A stretch of 64,000 nucleotides of DNA from Rhodococcus maanshanensis NBRC 100610 (GCF_001894865.1 NZ_BCXA01000022.1:30132-94131), one strand, 5' to 3'. Counted from the first letter of the stretch, positions 29,115 to 38,500 are shown. The notes: generated from the letters alone by a model not told the origin. Translations and numbers: made by a program.

Positions 29115-31073
29115 TCACGTCTCCCCCTCGGGATGGCAGCAGTGGTCCTCCGCGTCGGCGTGACAGTCCTTCGCGGGCGTCGGTGCCACGTCCAGTGCCG
29201 GGTTGCGATCGAAGAAGCCGACCGGCTTGAGCCAGAAGCTCACCGTGTCCGCAGGCATCACCGGCCAGTCCTCGGGCCTGGTGATGTGGTGGATCCCGAA
29301 GACGTACCAGAGCACGACGTCGGTGTTCTCGATGGATCGGTTCGCCTTGGTCCACTCGGGTAATCCGTGGTCGACGCCGCTCTGGTTGACAAACTCGCCC
29401 GAGGGCCAACGCTCCTCCAGCTCGTTCGGCGTCACCCAGAGGGTGTGCCCGATCACCTGGCTGCGCTGGAAGATCGGCGATGCCGGATCGAACATCGAGG
29501 GGAACGCCCCTCCTGGGACCAGCTTGTACGCGGGCGCGGTTCCGAGGCCGTTGGTGGTGTTGTCGTTGACCACCTTCCAGGCTCGCTGGGACTGCCAGTC
29601 GAAATCCTGCTTGCCCTGTTCCTCGGTGCGCAGCGGGGTGTTGCGCTGCCGCAGCGACAGCCCGTACGGATTGTCCGGGCCCATCGGGACCATCTCGGTC
29701 TCGGTGGCGTACACCGTGTTCTCGGTGCCGTCGATGTCGAGGTCCATCCGGGCGACCAGGAAGTGCTGGTGGTAGGGCGCATAGGTGCGCTCGTCCACGA
29801 GCGTGCCGTGCGGGTGCGTTGCTCCCTCGTCGAAGTGGCTGACCACCATGATTCCCGTTGCGCGGACCTCACATTCGATGTTGCCGTCCTGGTAGAAGCG
29901 CCAGTAGGTGAGGTACTCGTAGTTCGCCACGGTGACGTGGAAGGAGACCGTGAGCCTGCGCATCCGGCGCACCTGCGTACCGTCGTGGTCGACGTGCTTC
30001 CAGAGGACCGCGTTGTCCTCCTCGTGGATGCAGATCGCGTTCTTGATCGTGTACGGCTCCCCCTTGCTGTTGTGCAGCACCGCGTCGAGGTACCGGATCT
30101 CCCCGAGGCAGTCGCAGCCCAGCTCGAGCGAGGTGGTCATGAACCCGATACCCCACTCACCGATGTCGAAGGCGGTGCGGCGGTAGTGGTCCTCGCAGTG
30201 GTCCCGGTACGGCACGACCATCTCCGCGAACGAGAGCCGGTTGGCGATCGGCCGCTCGCGGCCGTTGTCGTCGTAGGTGATCGCGTGCAGGGTCATCCCC
30301 TCGCGGTAGTTGAAACCCACCCGCAGCGACCAGTTCTGCCAGGTCAGCTTGTTGCCCTCGAGGGTGAACGAGGGTCCGTCCGGCTGGGTGATCTCCAGCG
30401 GCAGGAGCGGCTCGCGGGTACTGGCGTTCCTGATCCGCTCCGGGATGTGCCGCGGCACGTACTCCCCCATGATCTCCGGCCGGTACACGGAGAACGTGTC
30501 CTCGATCTCCAGCAGCTCCATGCTGTTGACGTCGATCACACAGTGGAAGCCGTTGACCGGTCCCGCATAGGGATTCGCACCCTCGGCGGCCTTGACCCAG
30601 GTGTCCGACCAGCCGAGCCTGCGGCCCTTGTACTTGTCGGGGATGACGGCCTCGCCGTAGGTCCAGGTGTCCATGAACACCAGGCTCATGTCCGTGATCC
30701 CCCGCTTCGCCAGCGCCGCCACGACATCCGGGTGGTTGCGCAGGACCTCGTCGCATTCCTCCCACTCGTCGACAGTGAAGTTCGCCTGCACCCCGGGAAC
30801 ATGTCGCCACGTCAGCACCGAGTCCGCGGTGAGCGAGACCAGGGCCTTGTAGGTCTTGTTCTCGGCCCGCTCGAAACACACCACGTGCGCGCGGCGATCG
30901 GGTGCCGTCCCGTCCGCGTCGAACGCGGCGATCTCGGCCTTCGGCGGCTCGGCGAGTTCGATCGAGGCGTACCGCCAGCCCGGTCCGACCCCGTGCTCGC
31001 GGGCGAGTACCGCCGCGACCGCGGCGAACTCGTCGGACGCGAGCGGGTCGAGCGGATGAGAGTTGTCAGCCAC
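29115..31073 (-). CDS. Copper amine oxidase (topaquinone)
   Basis: A 652-residue enzyme oxidising primary amines to aldehydes with release of ammonia and hydrogen peroxide. The self-processing tyrosine is in ANYEYLTYW (about residue 383), the NYE/DY consensus for topaquinone. The copper ligands are the HxH pair in YHQHFLVARMD (about 434) and a later His in IHHITRPEDW (about 595). There is no signal peptide, so it is cytoplasmic. The GTG start overlaps the aminotransferase stop by 8 bases and has GGGAG upstream. Its neighbours suggest that it feeds an aminoaldehyde, such as that from putrescine, to the dehydrogenase at 32463. Confidence 0.95.
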   Translation of the reverse strand: MADNSHPLDPLASDEFAAVAAVLAREHGVGPGWRYASIELAEPPKAEIAAFDADGTAPDRRAHVVCFERAENKTYKALVSLTADSVLTWRHVPGVQANFTVDEWEECDEVLRNHPDVVAALAKRGITDMSLVFMDTWTYGEAVIPDKYKGRRLGWSDTWVKAAEGANPYAGPVNGFHCVIDVNSMELLEIEDTFSVYRPEIMGEYVPRHIPERIRNASTREPLLPLEITQPDGPSFTLEGNKLTWQNWSLRVGFNYREGMTLHAITYDDNGRERPIANRLSFAEMVVPYRDHCEDHYRRTAFDIGEWGIGFMTTSLELGCDCLGEIRYLDAVLHNSKGEPYTIKNAICIHEEDNAVLWKHVDHDGTQVRRMRRLTVSFHVTVANYEYLTYWRFYQDGNIECEVRATGIMVVSHFDEGATHPHGTLVDERTYAPYHQHFLVARMDLDIDGTENTVYATETEMVPMGPDNPYGLSLRQRNTPLRTEEQGKQDFDWQSQRAWKVVNDNTTNGLGTAPAYKLVPGGAFPSMFDPASPIFQRSQVIGHTLWVTPNELEERWPSGEFVNQSGVDHGLPEWTKANRSIENTDVVLWYVFGIHHITRPEDWPVMPADTVSFWLKPVGFFDRNPALDVAPTPAKDCHADAEDHCCHPEGET

Positions 31074-32421
31074 GGTTGCTCCCTGCCAGAGATCGGATGA
31101 TTGCTTCGAGCACGTCGAGGGCCTCGCCGAGCAGTTCCTCGCCGATCACCAGCGGCGGGAGCAGCCGGATCACGTTGCCGTAGGTACCGCAGGTGAGCAC
31201 GATGACGCCCTGCTCGAGCGCCTGTGCCGCAATGGCCTTGGTGATGTCCGGGTCCGGCTCGGTACCGCCCGGGCGGACGAACTCCATCGCCTGCATGGCC
31301 CCGCGGCCCCGCACCTCGCCGATCACCCGCACGTCGGACGCCAGCGCGCGCAGTCGGCGCTGCGCCAGTTCCCCGATCTGCCGGGCCCGCCCCGCCAGGT
31401 CCAGCTGGCGCATCGACTCGATCGAGGCCAGCGCGGCCGCGCAGGCGATCGGGTTGCCGCCGTAGGTGCCGCCGAGCCCGCCGGGATGCACCGCATCGAG
31501 CAACTCGGCCCTGCCGGTGATCGCGGCGAGCGGCAGGCCGCCCGCGATGCCCTTGGCCATCGTGATGATGTCCGGCACGATGGTCTCGTCCTCGCTGGCG
31601 AACCAGGTACCGGTGCGGGCGAAGCCGGTCTGCACCTCGTCGGCGATGAAGACGACCCCGTTCGAGTGTGCCCATTCGACCAGTGCGGGCAGGAATCCCG
31701 GTGCGGGCACGATGAACCCGCCCTCGCCCTGGATCGGTTCGATGATGATCGCGGCCACCGTGTCGGCCCCGATCTGCTTCTCGATCTGACCGATGACCCG
31801 GCGCGCCGACTCGTCGCCGCTGCGTCCGGCCTCGTCGCGGAACGGATACGACATCGGCATCCGGTAGATCTCCGGGGCGAACGGACCGAAGTTCGCCTTG
31901 TAGGGCATCGCCTTGGCGGTCAATGCCATCGTCAGGTTCGTGCGTCCGTGGTAGGCGTGGTCGAAGGCGATGACGGCGTTCCTGCCGGTTGCCAGCCTCG
32001 CCACCTTGACCGCGTTCTCGACCGCCTCGGCGCCGGAGTTGAACAGCACCGAACGCTTCTCGTGGGTACCAGGGGTCAGCGCGGCCAGTTCCTCGGCGAC
32101 CCGGACGTATCCCTCGTACGGGGTGACCATGAAACACGTGTGCGCGAAATGCGCGGCCTGCTCGGAGACCGCCTGCGCGACCGCAGGGTTGGAGGCGCCG
32201 ACACTGGTGACCGCGATGCCCGCCCCCAGATCGATGAGCGAGTTCCCGTCCACGTCGACCAGCACGCCGCCGTCGGCGTCCGCCGCGTAGACGGGAACGC
32301 TCGACCCGACCCCCGCCGCCACCGAGGCCTTCCTGCGCGCGGTGAGGGCCTGCGATCTCGGACCGGGGAGCGGCGTGCGGAGCGTCCGTTCCTGCGGCAG
32401 TCGGTACCGGAGTGCGTCCAT
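31066..32421 (-). CDS. gabT: 4-aminobutyrate aminotransferase
   Basis: A 451-residue class-III PLP aminotransferase converting GABA and 2-oxoglutarate to succinate semialdehyde and glutamate. The PLP lysine is in MAKGIAGGLPLAA (about 287), FIADEVQTGFARTG supplies the PLP-nitrogen Asp, and EPIQGEGGFIVP is a GabT block. The ATG at 32421 has GAGGA 8 bases upstream; the frame continues upstream only as a shadow of the dehydrogenase. It lies 41 bases after the dehydrogenase and overlaps the amine oxidase. No succinate-semialdehyde dehydrogenase follows here. Confidence 0.94.
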   Translation of the reverse strand: MDALRYRLPQERTLRTPLPGPRSQALTARRKASVAAGVGSSVPVYAADADGGVLVDVDGNSLIDLGAGIAVTSVGASNPAVAQAVSEQAAHFAHTCFMVTPYEGYVRVAEELAALTPGTHEKRSVLFNSGAEAVENAVKVARLATGRNAVIAFDHAYHGRTNLTMALTAKAMPYKANFGPFAPEIYRMPMSYPFRDEAGRSGDESARRVIGQIEKQIGADTVAAIIIEPIQGEGGFIVPAPGFLPALVEWAHSNGVVFIADEVQTGFARTGTWFASEDETIVPDIITMAKGIAGGLPLAAITGRAELLDAVHPGGLGGTYGGNPIACAAALASIESMRQLDLAGRARQIGELAQRRLRALASDVRVIGEVRGRGAMQAMEFVRPGGTEPDPDITKAIAAQALEQGVIVLTCGTYGNVIRLLPPLVIGEELLGEALDVLEAIIRSLAGSNRG

Positions 32422-32462
32422 GGCGGCAGTCCTCGAGTGTGCGGAGTGGGTGCGATTCGCAC

Positions 32463-33893
32463 TCAGTCGTGGGAACTCATGACGTGCTTGAGCCGGGTGT
32501 AGTCCTCGACTCCGTAGGACGAGAGATCCTTGCCGTAGCCGGAGTACTTGAAGCCACCGTGCGGCATCTCCGCCACGAGCGGGATGTGGCAGTTCACCCA
32601 CACCGCCCCGAAATCGAGTGCGGCGGACATCCGCTGAACCGTTCCGTGGTCCCTCGTCCACACGCTCGAGGCGAGGCCGTACCGGACATCGTTGGCGAGT
32701 TCGACAGCCTGTTCCTCGTCGGTGAAGGACTGGACGGTCAGCACCGGGCCGAACGTCTCCTCCTGCACGATGTCGTCGTCCTGCCGCACGCCGGTGACGA
32801 TGGTCGGTTCGAGGAAGAAGCCCTGCTCCCCCAGTCGCTTTCCCCCTGTGACGATCCTCGCGTGTGCGGGCAACGCCGCGATCTTTCCGGTCACCGCCGT
32901 GAAGTGGTTGACGTTGTTGAGCGGTCCGTAGAAGGTGTCCGGGTCGGTGGGAAGGCCGGTCTTGAGGCCCTTCGCCTTTGCCACGAGCGCGTCCACGAAC
33001 TCGTCGTGGATCGCCTCGTGCACCAGCACCCTCGTCACCGCCGTGCAGTCTTGGCCTGCGTTGAAGAAGGCCGCCTCCGCGATCCCACCCGCGGCCTTGT
33101 CGACGTCGACGTCGGCGAACACCACCGCGGGTGCCTTGCCGCCGAGTTCGAGGTGGGCGCGTTTGACCTGCTTGGCCGCCGACACCGCCACCGCGATGCC
33201 CGCGCGGACGGATCCGGTGATCGAGACCAGTCCGAGGTCCGGGTGCTCGACGAGAGTCGCGCCGGTGCCGCCGTTGCCCAGCACGACGTTCAGCACGCCG
33301 TCGGGCAGGATCCCCTTCGTGAGCCGGGCGAGCACCAGCGTGCTCTCGGGGGTGGTGTCGCTCGGCTTGAGCACCACCGTGTTCCCGGCGGCGAGCGCAG
33401 GCCCGACCTTCCAGATCGCCATCATGAACGGGTAGTTCCACGGTGTCACCTGACCGACCACGCCGATCGGCTCACGCCGGACGTATGAGGTGAACCCGTC
33501 CATGTACTCACCCGCCGACTTGCCCTCGAGCATGCGGGCCGCGCCCGCGAAGAACCGGAGCTGATCGGCCCCGACCTTCACCTCCTCTGCCGCGATGACC
33601 GCCTTCGGCTGGCCGGTATTGCGGCACTGGGCGTCGACGAGCTCGTCGCTGTGCGCCTCGATCGCATCGGCGAGCGCGAGCAGCGCGGCCTGCCGGACGC
33701 CAGGAGTGGTCCGCCCCCACGACTTGAAGGCCTCCCTGGCCGCGGCAACGGCGGCGTCGATGTCGGCCTTGGTGGAGATCGGCGCCCTGGCGACCACCGT
33801 CTCGTCCACCGGATTCACCACTTCGATCGAATCCGTTGCCGTGGAGGCGACGAAGCGACCGTTGACGTAGTTCTCGAGTAGTTCGACTGCCAT
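32463..33893 (-). CDS. Aldehyde dehydrogenase, probably gamma-aminobutyraldehyde type
   Basis: A 476-residue NAD(P)-dependent enzyme. The catalytic Cys is in NAGQDCTAVTR (about 282), the general-base Glu in LELGGKAP (about 248), and the cofactor-entry block is VTPWNYPFMMAIWK. NAGQDC and EYMDGFTSYVRREPIGVVGQ are features I associate with aminobutyraldehyde/betaine aldehyde enzymes, so GABA formation is likely. The ATG at 33893 has GGAGG 10 bases upstream. It is the first gene of the run dehydrogenase, gabT, amine oxidase, Usp, permease. Succinate-semialdehyde as a second substrate cannot be excluded. Confidence 0.92.
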   Translation of the reverse strand: MAVELLENYVNGRFVASTATDSIEVVNPVDETVVARAPISTKADIDAAVAAAREAFKSWGRTTPGVRQAALLALADAIEAHSDELVDAQCRNTGQPKAVIAAEEVKVGADQLRFFAGAARMLEGKSAGEYMDGFTSYVRREPIGVVGQVTPWNYPFMMAIWKVGPALAAGNTVVLKPSDTTPESTLVLARLTKGILPDGVLNVVLGNGGTGATLVEHPDLGLVSITGSVRAGIAVAVSAAKQVKRAHLELGGKAPAVVFADVDVDKAAGGIAEAAFFNAGQDCTAVTRVLVHEAIHDEFVDALVAKAKGLKTGLPTDPDTFYGPLNNVNHFTAVTGKIAALPAHARIVTGGKRLGEQGFFLEPTIVTGVRQDDDIVQEETFGPVLTVQSFTDEEQAVELANDVRYGLASSVWTRDHGTVQRMSAALDFGAVWVNCHIPLVAEMPHGGFKYSGYGKDLSSYGVEDYTRLKHVMSSHD

Positions 33894-34321
33894 GGATTCC
33901 CACACCTCCGGAGGCGGTTGCGAGTTCACGAGCTGGGACAAGTGTGCGCCTCATCACCGCGTCCGCGCAGGCGTACCGGTCCGGACCGACGAAGCCGTCC
34001 TCGGTCGTCACGACGTGGGTTGCCCTCTGCCCGTTCACCTTCGGTGAGCACGCGGGGTTTCGTGCCGGCGGCGCACCCTCGCCGGCAGTTATGACAGGAG
34101 CCCGTTCGGGCATCAGATGCCGCCTCCTGCGTCCCATCAGAGTAGACGGGATCGCACTGCTCAGAGGCGGTTTCGGCACATAACGTCGCCGGCCTGGATC
34201 GCGATCGTGGGCATCTGGAGGATGGCCATTCGGGCAAGTCGGCGGTTATCATTCGAAGCGATGTTCCGGACGGTCTTAGACCAGATCGGGGCCGTCTCCT
34301 TGGAATGAGAGGAGCCCCCAA
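33894..34321. other. Intergenic region without a supported gene
   Basis: 428 bases between divergent genes. Short open frames exist on both strands, but none has family-like sequence, a ribosome site or a suitable partner. It holds the GGAGG of the dehydrogenase gene (inside CCTCCGGAGG, 33906-33915) and must contain the promoters of the amine cluster and of the small protein at 34322. No convincing operator was found. Confidence 0.6.
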
Positions 34322-34732
34322 GTGAAACTTCACAAAGGCACGACGCTCTCCGTATTGGTCATCGCGACGATGGGGTTCGGCGCCGGTACTTCCTACGCCG
34401 CACCGCCACCCCCGGATGACACGACCATCACCTCCCAGGCACCCGAGACCCCGGATCCGCTGACCGGAGTGCTCGAACCCCACGAGGTCTACAGCCAGGA
34501 GGCCTACGACAACCTGGTCACGCAGTTCGAGATCGGCTGGATGGGTGGCGGAAACATCAACGCGAACATCGGGGCCGGCGTCGGAGCCGTGGTCGGCTGC
34601 GTCCTGTTCCTGTTCGTGGGTTGCATCCCCGGGGCCGTGATCGGGGGCGCGGCAGGCGCCATCAGCGGGTCGAGCAACGCGAATCCCGCTTTGGCACCCG
34701 CTTTCTTCGACTTCGTGCGGACCCTCCCCTGA
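34322..34732 (+). CDS. Small secreted or membrane-inserted glycine-zipper protein
   Basis: 136 residues of unknown function. A signal peptide is visible (positive start, core about 10-25, TSYA-APP cleavage near 26). A Pro/Thr-rich spacer and an acidic region (EPHEVYSQEAYDNLVTQFEI) follow. Residues about 83-118 form a glycine-zipper hydrophobic stretch (GAGVGAVVGCVLFLF, then PGAVIGGAAGAISG). The GTG start is supported by GAGAGGAG 6 bases upstream. It converges on ilvA. Small exported proteins with glycine zippers can self-assemble in membranes, but no function can be assigned here. Confidence 0.75.
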   Translation: MKLHKGTTLSVLVIATMGFGAGTSYAAPPPPDDTTITSQAPETPDPLTGVLEPHEVYSQEAYDNLVTQFEIGWMGGGNINANIGAGVGAVVGCVLFLFVGCIPGAVIGGAAGAISGSSNANPALAPAFFDFVRTLP

Positions 34733-34762
34733 CCCCGACCCTCGGCCCGACTCACGCCCTGT

Positions 34763-36115
34763 CTACGTGAGGTAGCGGTAGGCAGGCGAGCCGGGCTCGA
34801 GCTGCTCGACGTGCACACCGGAATCGTGCATACGCTCCAGCAGCGGGGGCAACCCCTCGGCCGCGCCGAGCTCGATGCCCACCAGCGCCTCACCTGTCTC
34901 GCGGTTGTTCCGCTTGACGTATTCGAAGAGGGTGATGTCGTCCTCAGGACCTAGCACCTCGTCGAGGAACCGGCGCAGCGAACCCGGCTCCTGCGGGAAG
35001 TCCACAAGAAAATAATGCTTGAGCCCGAGATGAACCAGCGAACGCTCGAGGATCTCGCCGTAGCGCGAGACGTCGTTGTTGCCGCCCGAGATCAGGCAGA
35101 CGACCGTGCTCCCCGGCTTGACCTTCACCAGTTCCAGTGCCGCCACCGACAGCGCACCCGACGGTTCGGCGATGATGCCCTCGTTCTGGTAGAGGCCGAG
35201 CAACGCCGTGCAGACCGCTCCCTCGTCCGCGTGGATCATCGCGAAGGTACCTTCGCCCGCGATGCCCGAACGCGGCTGGGCCATCAGCGGAAGCGAGCCG
35301 TGCGAGACGACGCCCGCACCGAGCGCTGACATCACCTCCAACGGCAGGTCGCCGATCCGCCGGACCGCGGTGCCGTCGACGAACGGGTCGATCTCGGGCA
35401 GCGTCACCGGCGCGCCCGCGACCAGTGCCGCCGTCATCGATGCCGCGCCGCTCGGCTCGACGCCGACGATCGCGGTGTGCGGCGAGCGCTCGTGCAGGTA
35501 CGTGGCCATGCCCGCGATCAACCCACCGCCGCCGACCGGGACGATCACCGTGCCCGGCTCCTCGCCGAGCTGTTCCACGATCTCGGCGGCGATGGTCCCC
35601 TGACCGGCGGCGGTCCGCGGATCGTCGAAGGGCGGCACCATCGTCGCGCCGGTCCGCGCGACGTCGTCCTTGGCCGCCGCCGCTGCGGCGTCGTAGGTCT
35701 TGCCGACGGCGATCAACTCGACGAACGAACCGCCGTGCGCCTTGATCCGGTCGCGCTTCTGTCGCGGCGTGTTCGCGGGCACGTAGATCCGGCCGCGGAT
35801 CTGCATCGTCCTGCAGGCGTAGGCCACGCCTTGGGCGTGATTGCCTGCGCTGGCGCACACCACGCCCGACTCCCGCTCCTGCGGGGTGAGCTGGACCATC
35901 AGGTTGTAGGCACCACGCAGCTTGAACGACCGGACGACCTGCAGGTCCTCGCGCTTGAGGTACACCTTCGCGCCGGTTGCCGCCGACAGCCGGTCGCTGA
36001 ACTGGAGCGGGGTCACCGCAACGACGTCCGAAATTCGCCTCTGGGCAGCATCGATCTCGTCCGCATCGAGCGGCAGAGTGGCCATCAGGTCGGCGAGTTC
36101 CGAGGTTTTCGACAC
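34763..36115 (-). CDS. ilvA: Threonine ammonia-lyase (threonine deaminase)
   Basis: A 450-residue PLP enzyme making 2-oxobutyrate for isoleucine synthesis. Lys65 in SFKLRGAYN binds PLP, and SAGNHAQGVA and VPVGGGGLIAG are the phosphate and substrate loops. The C-terminal part (HYFLVDFPQEPGSLRRFLDE, then NNRETGEALVGIEL) is the single ACT-like regulatory domain of actinobacterial IlvA, implying feedback by isoleucine. The GTG at 36115 has no clear ribosome site; an internal ATG at 36085 is an alternative start. In mycobacteria ilvA is a near neighbour of the tre genes, as here. Confidence 0.95.
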   Translation of the reverse strand: MSKTSELADLMATLPLDADEIDAAQRRISDVVAVTPLQFSDRLSAATGAKVYLKREDLQVVRSFKLRGAYNLMVQLTPQERESGVVCASAGNHAQGVAYACRTMQIRGRIYVPANTPRQKRDRIKAHGGSFVELIAVGKTYDAAAAAAKDDVARTGATMVPPFDDPRTAAGQGTIAAEIVEQLGEEPGTVIVPVGGGGLIAGMATYLHERSPHTAIVGVEPSGAASMTAALVAGAPVTLPEIDPFVDGTAVRRIGDLPLEVMSALGAGVVSHGSLPLMAQPRSGIAGEGTFAMIHADEGAVCTALLGLYQNEGIIAEPSGALSVAALELVKVKPGSTVVCLISGGNNDVSRYGEILERSLVHLGLKHYFLVDFPQEPGSLRRFLDEVLGPEDDITLFEYVKRNNRETGEALVGIELGAAEGLPPLLERMHDSGVHVEQLEPGSPAYRYLT

Positions 36116-36165
36116 CTCAATATGCTGCCACCTACGCCCGCGGCCGGGCGACCCGCCCCGGCATC

Positions 36166-37941
36166 TCAGCCACGGGGGTCGAACTGCGAGGGCCTCGGGA
36201 TGTTCCGCAGATTGGACTTCGCCATCTGCACGGCCTCACCGACACCGCCGTTCATCACCATCTTCGACATCGCGAGGGCGAAGCCCTTGACCTGGCCGCC
36301 GGTGATCGTCGGCGGCAACGACAGCGCATTCGGATCCGTCACGAGGTCGACCAACGCCGGCCCGGGATGCGCCAGGGCCTCCCGCAATCCGGTCTCGATG
36401 TCGCCCGGGTCCTCGATCCGCCGGGAGAAGATGCCGAGGGCGTTCGCCACGGCGGCGTAGTCGACCGCGGGCACGTCCACGCCGAAGTCCGGCAGCCCGT
36501 CGACCAGCATCTCGAGCTTGACCATCCCGAGGGTCGAATTGTTGAACACCACGATCTTGACCGGGATCCGGAACGACGCGACGGTCACGAGCTCGCCGAG
36601 CAGCATCGACAACCCGCCGTCGCCGGACACCGAGATCACCTGCCGGTCCGGCGCGGCGAGCTGCGCGCCGATCGCGTGCGGCAGCGCGTTGGCCATCGAG
36701 CCGTGCAACGCCGACGACAGGAATCGCCGCGACCCGTTCGGGTTCAGATAGCGCGCGGTCCAGACGTTGCACATCCCGGTGTCGGCCGTGAACACCGCAT
36801 CCTCGGCCGCGAGGTCGTCGAGGATCGACGCCGCGTACTCCGGATGGATCGGCGTGCGCTGCTTGACCGGGCTCGTGTACGCCCCGACCACCTTTTCCAT
36901 CAGGGTGCGGTGCCGATCGAGCGACTGATCGAGGAACGCCCGGTCGGTCTTGCGGTGCACCAGCGGGTTCAGCGCCCGCAACGTGCTGACGGTGTCGCCG
37001 TGCACCGCGAGATCGAGGCTCGTGCGCCTGCCCAGCCTCTCCCTCGCGACGTCGATCTGCGCGGTGCGGACGTCGGCGGGCAGGAACTGGTCGTACGGGA
37101 AGTCGGTGCCCACCAGGAGCAGCAGGTCCGCACCGTGCATACCGTCGTGCGCGGCGCCGTAGCCCAGCAGTCCGGTCATGCCGACGTCGAACGGGTTGTC
37201 GTACTGGATCCACTCCTTGCCGCGCAGCGTGTGGCCCATCGGCGCGGCAACGGTATCGGCGAGGGCCAGCAGCTCGTCCCTGGCGCCGCGGACACCCATG
37301 CCTGCGAAGATCGCGACCCGCTCGGCGCCGTTGATCGCGTCGGCGAGCGCCCGGACGTCGGCGTCGTCGGGCACGACTGCGGGCGGCCGAGTCCCGACCA
37401 GCGTTGGCGGGGTGCCCGCGGCCGGATAGTCGGCGATGTCGCCGGGCAGCGTGATCACCGCGACCCCCGATCGCCCCAGCGCGTGCTGCATCGCGGTGTG
37501 CACGATCCGCGGCGACTGCGCCGGGGTGCTGATCATCTCCGCGTACTGCGAGCAGTCGACGAACAACCGGTCCGGGTGGGTCTCCTGGAAGTAGCCGGTA
37601 CCGATCTGGGTGCTCGGGATGTGCGAGGCGATGGCGAGCACCGGCGCCCCCGACCGGTTCGCGTCGTACAGCCCGTTGATCAGGTGCAGGTTGCCCGGCC
37701 CGCAGGATCCCGCGCAGACGGCCAGTTCGCCGGTGATCTGCGCTTCGGCCGACGCCGCGAAGGCCGCCGCCTCCTCGTGCCGCACGTGGATCCAGTCGAT
37801 CCCGCCCGTGCCCGCGCCGCCGGTGCGGCGGACCGCGTCGACGATCGGGTTGAGGCTGTCGCCCACGATTCCGTAGATCCGGCGGACACCCGCGGCGACG
37901 AGCTGGGACACGATCTGGTCTGCAACGGTCTCCGCGGCCAC
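36166..37941 (-). CDS. poxB: Pyruvate:quinone oxidoreductase (pyruvate oxidase)
   Basis: A 591-residue ThDP/FAD enzyme that decarboxylates pyruvate to acetate and CO2 and passes electrons to quinone. The activating Glu is in HVRHEEAAAFAAS, and the ThDP-Mg motif is SGDGGLSML followed by VVFNNSTLG. The central FAD domain reads VAIFAGMGVRGA. The GTG at 37941 has AGGAGGG 6 bases upstream. It starts 13 bases after the small oxidoreductase at 37955, so the two are likely cotranscribed. Acetolactate synthase is an alternative family, but the C-terminal extension and overall match favour PoxB. Confidence 0.9.
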   Translation of the reverse strand: MAAETVADQIVSQLVAAGVRRIYGIVGDSLNPIVDAVRRTGGAGTGGIDWIHVRHEEAAAFAASAEAQITGELAVCAGSCGPGNLHLINGLYDANRSGAPVLAIASHIPSTQIGTGYFQETHPDRLFVDCSQYAEMISTPAQSPRIVHTAMQHALGRSGVAVITLPGDIADYPAAGTPPTLVGTRPPAVVPDDADVRALADAINGAERVAIFAGMGVRGARDELLALADTVAAPMGHTLRGKEWIQYDNPFDVGMTGLLGYGAAHDGMHGADLLLLVGTDFPYDQFLPADVRTAQIDVARERLGRRTSLDLAVHGDTVSTLRALNPLVHRKTDRAFLDQSLDRHRTLMEKVVGAYTSPVKQRTPIHPEYAASILDDLAAEDAVFTADTGMCNVWTARYLNPNGSRRFLSSALHGSMANALPHAIGAQLAAPDRQVISVSGDGGLSMLLGELVTVASFRIPVKIVVFNNSTLGMVKLEMLVDGLPDFGVDVPAVDYAAVANALGIFSRRIEDPGDIETGLREALAHPGPALVDLVTDPNALSLPPTITGGQVKGFALAMSKMVMNGGVGEAVQMAKSNLRNIPRPSQFDPRG

Positions 37942-37954
37942 GGCGGCCCTCCTG

Positions 37955-38389
37955 CTACTGCGGGGTGAGCACGAACACGGGGATCTGGCGGTCGGTCTTC
38001 TTCTGGTACTCCGCGTAGTCGGGCCAGACCGCGATGGCACGCTCCCACCACACGGCCTTCTCGTCGCCGGTCACCTCGCGCGCGATCATGTCCCGCTTCA
38101 CGGGGCCGTCCTGCAGTTCGACCTGCGGATTCGCGATGACATTGTGATACCAGACCGGGTGCTTCGGCGCGCCGCCGAGCGAGGCGACGATCGCGTACTC
38201 CCCTTCGTGCTCGACGCGCATCAGCGGGGCCTTGCGGAGCTTGCCGGACTTGGCGCCCTTGGTGGTGAGCAAGACCACCGGTTTGCCCTGCATGGTCGTG
38301 CCCTCGGTGCCGCCGGAGCTCTCGTACAGCTCGGCCTGATCGGCGGACCACTTCGTCGGGCTGGGCTCGTACTCTCCTGTCAGCGGCAT
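37955..38389 (-). CDS. Deazaflavin-dependent (Ddn-like) oxidoreductase
   Basis: A 144-residue split beta-barrel protein of the F420-dependent nitroreductase family. [20 protein letters not shown] and [19 protein letters not shown] are the family's cofactor-binding blocks, and [11 protein letters not shown] ends the domain. It is probably cytoplasmic and uses reduced F420. The ATG at 38389 has only a weak GGTGG site; an in-frame GTG 15 bases upstream is an alternative. It is the first gene before poxB. The physiological substrate is unknown. Confidence 0.88.
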   Translation of the reverse strand: MPLTGEYEPSPTKWSADQAELYESSGGTEGTTMQGKPVVLLTTKGAKSGKLRKAPLMRVEHEGEYAIVASLGGAPKHPVWYHNVIANPQVELQDGPVKRDMIAREVTGDEKAVWWERAIAVWPDYAEYQKKTDRQIPVFVLTPQ

Positions 38390-38488
38390 GCCACCAGTGA
38401 ACACCCGTGGCCACGGCGGCGCAGCCCGACAGGCCGGAGTCCGGTTGGCGAACTCAAGTGTTCGTTGGACCGAACTTCGATCTCCTAG

Positions 38489-38494
38489 TAACCT
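38489..38494 (+). promoter_or_regulatory. -10 of a leaderless promoter
   Basis: TAACCT is 6 bases before the ATG at 38501, and TTGGAC (38465-38470) lies 18 bases upstream as a -35. GTTCG (38460-38464) and CGAAC (38471-38475) flank the -35 as a small dyad. Confidence 0.6.
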
Positions 38495-38500
38495 GAACTC

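Noticed and set aside
33944..34183. 79-codon plus-strand frame in the 33.9-34.3 kb gap
   Set aside because: No ribosome site, no recognisable domain and unremarkable codon use. It is treated as intergenic.
36136..36149. Small hairpin GCCCG/CGGGC between ilvA and poxB
   Set aside because: Five-base arms in GC-rich sequence without a T tract are expected by chance.
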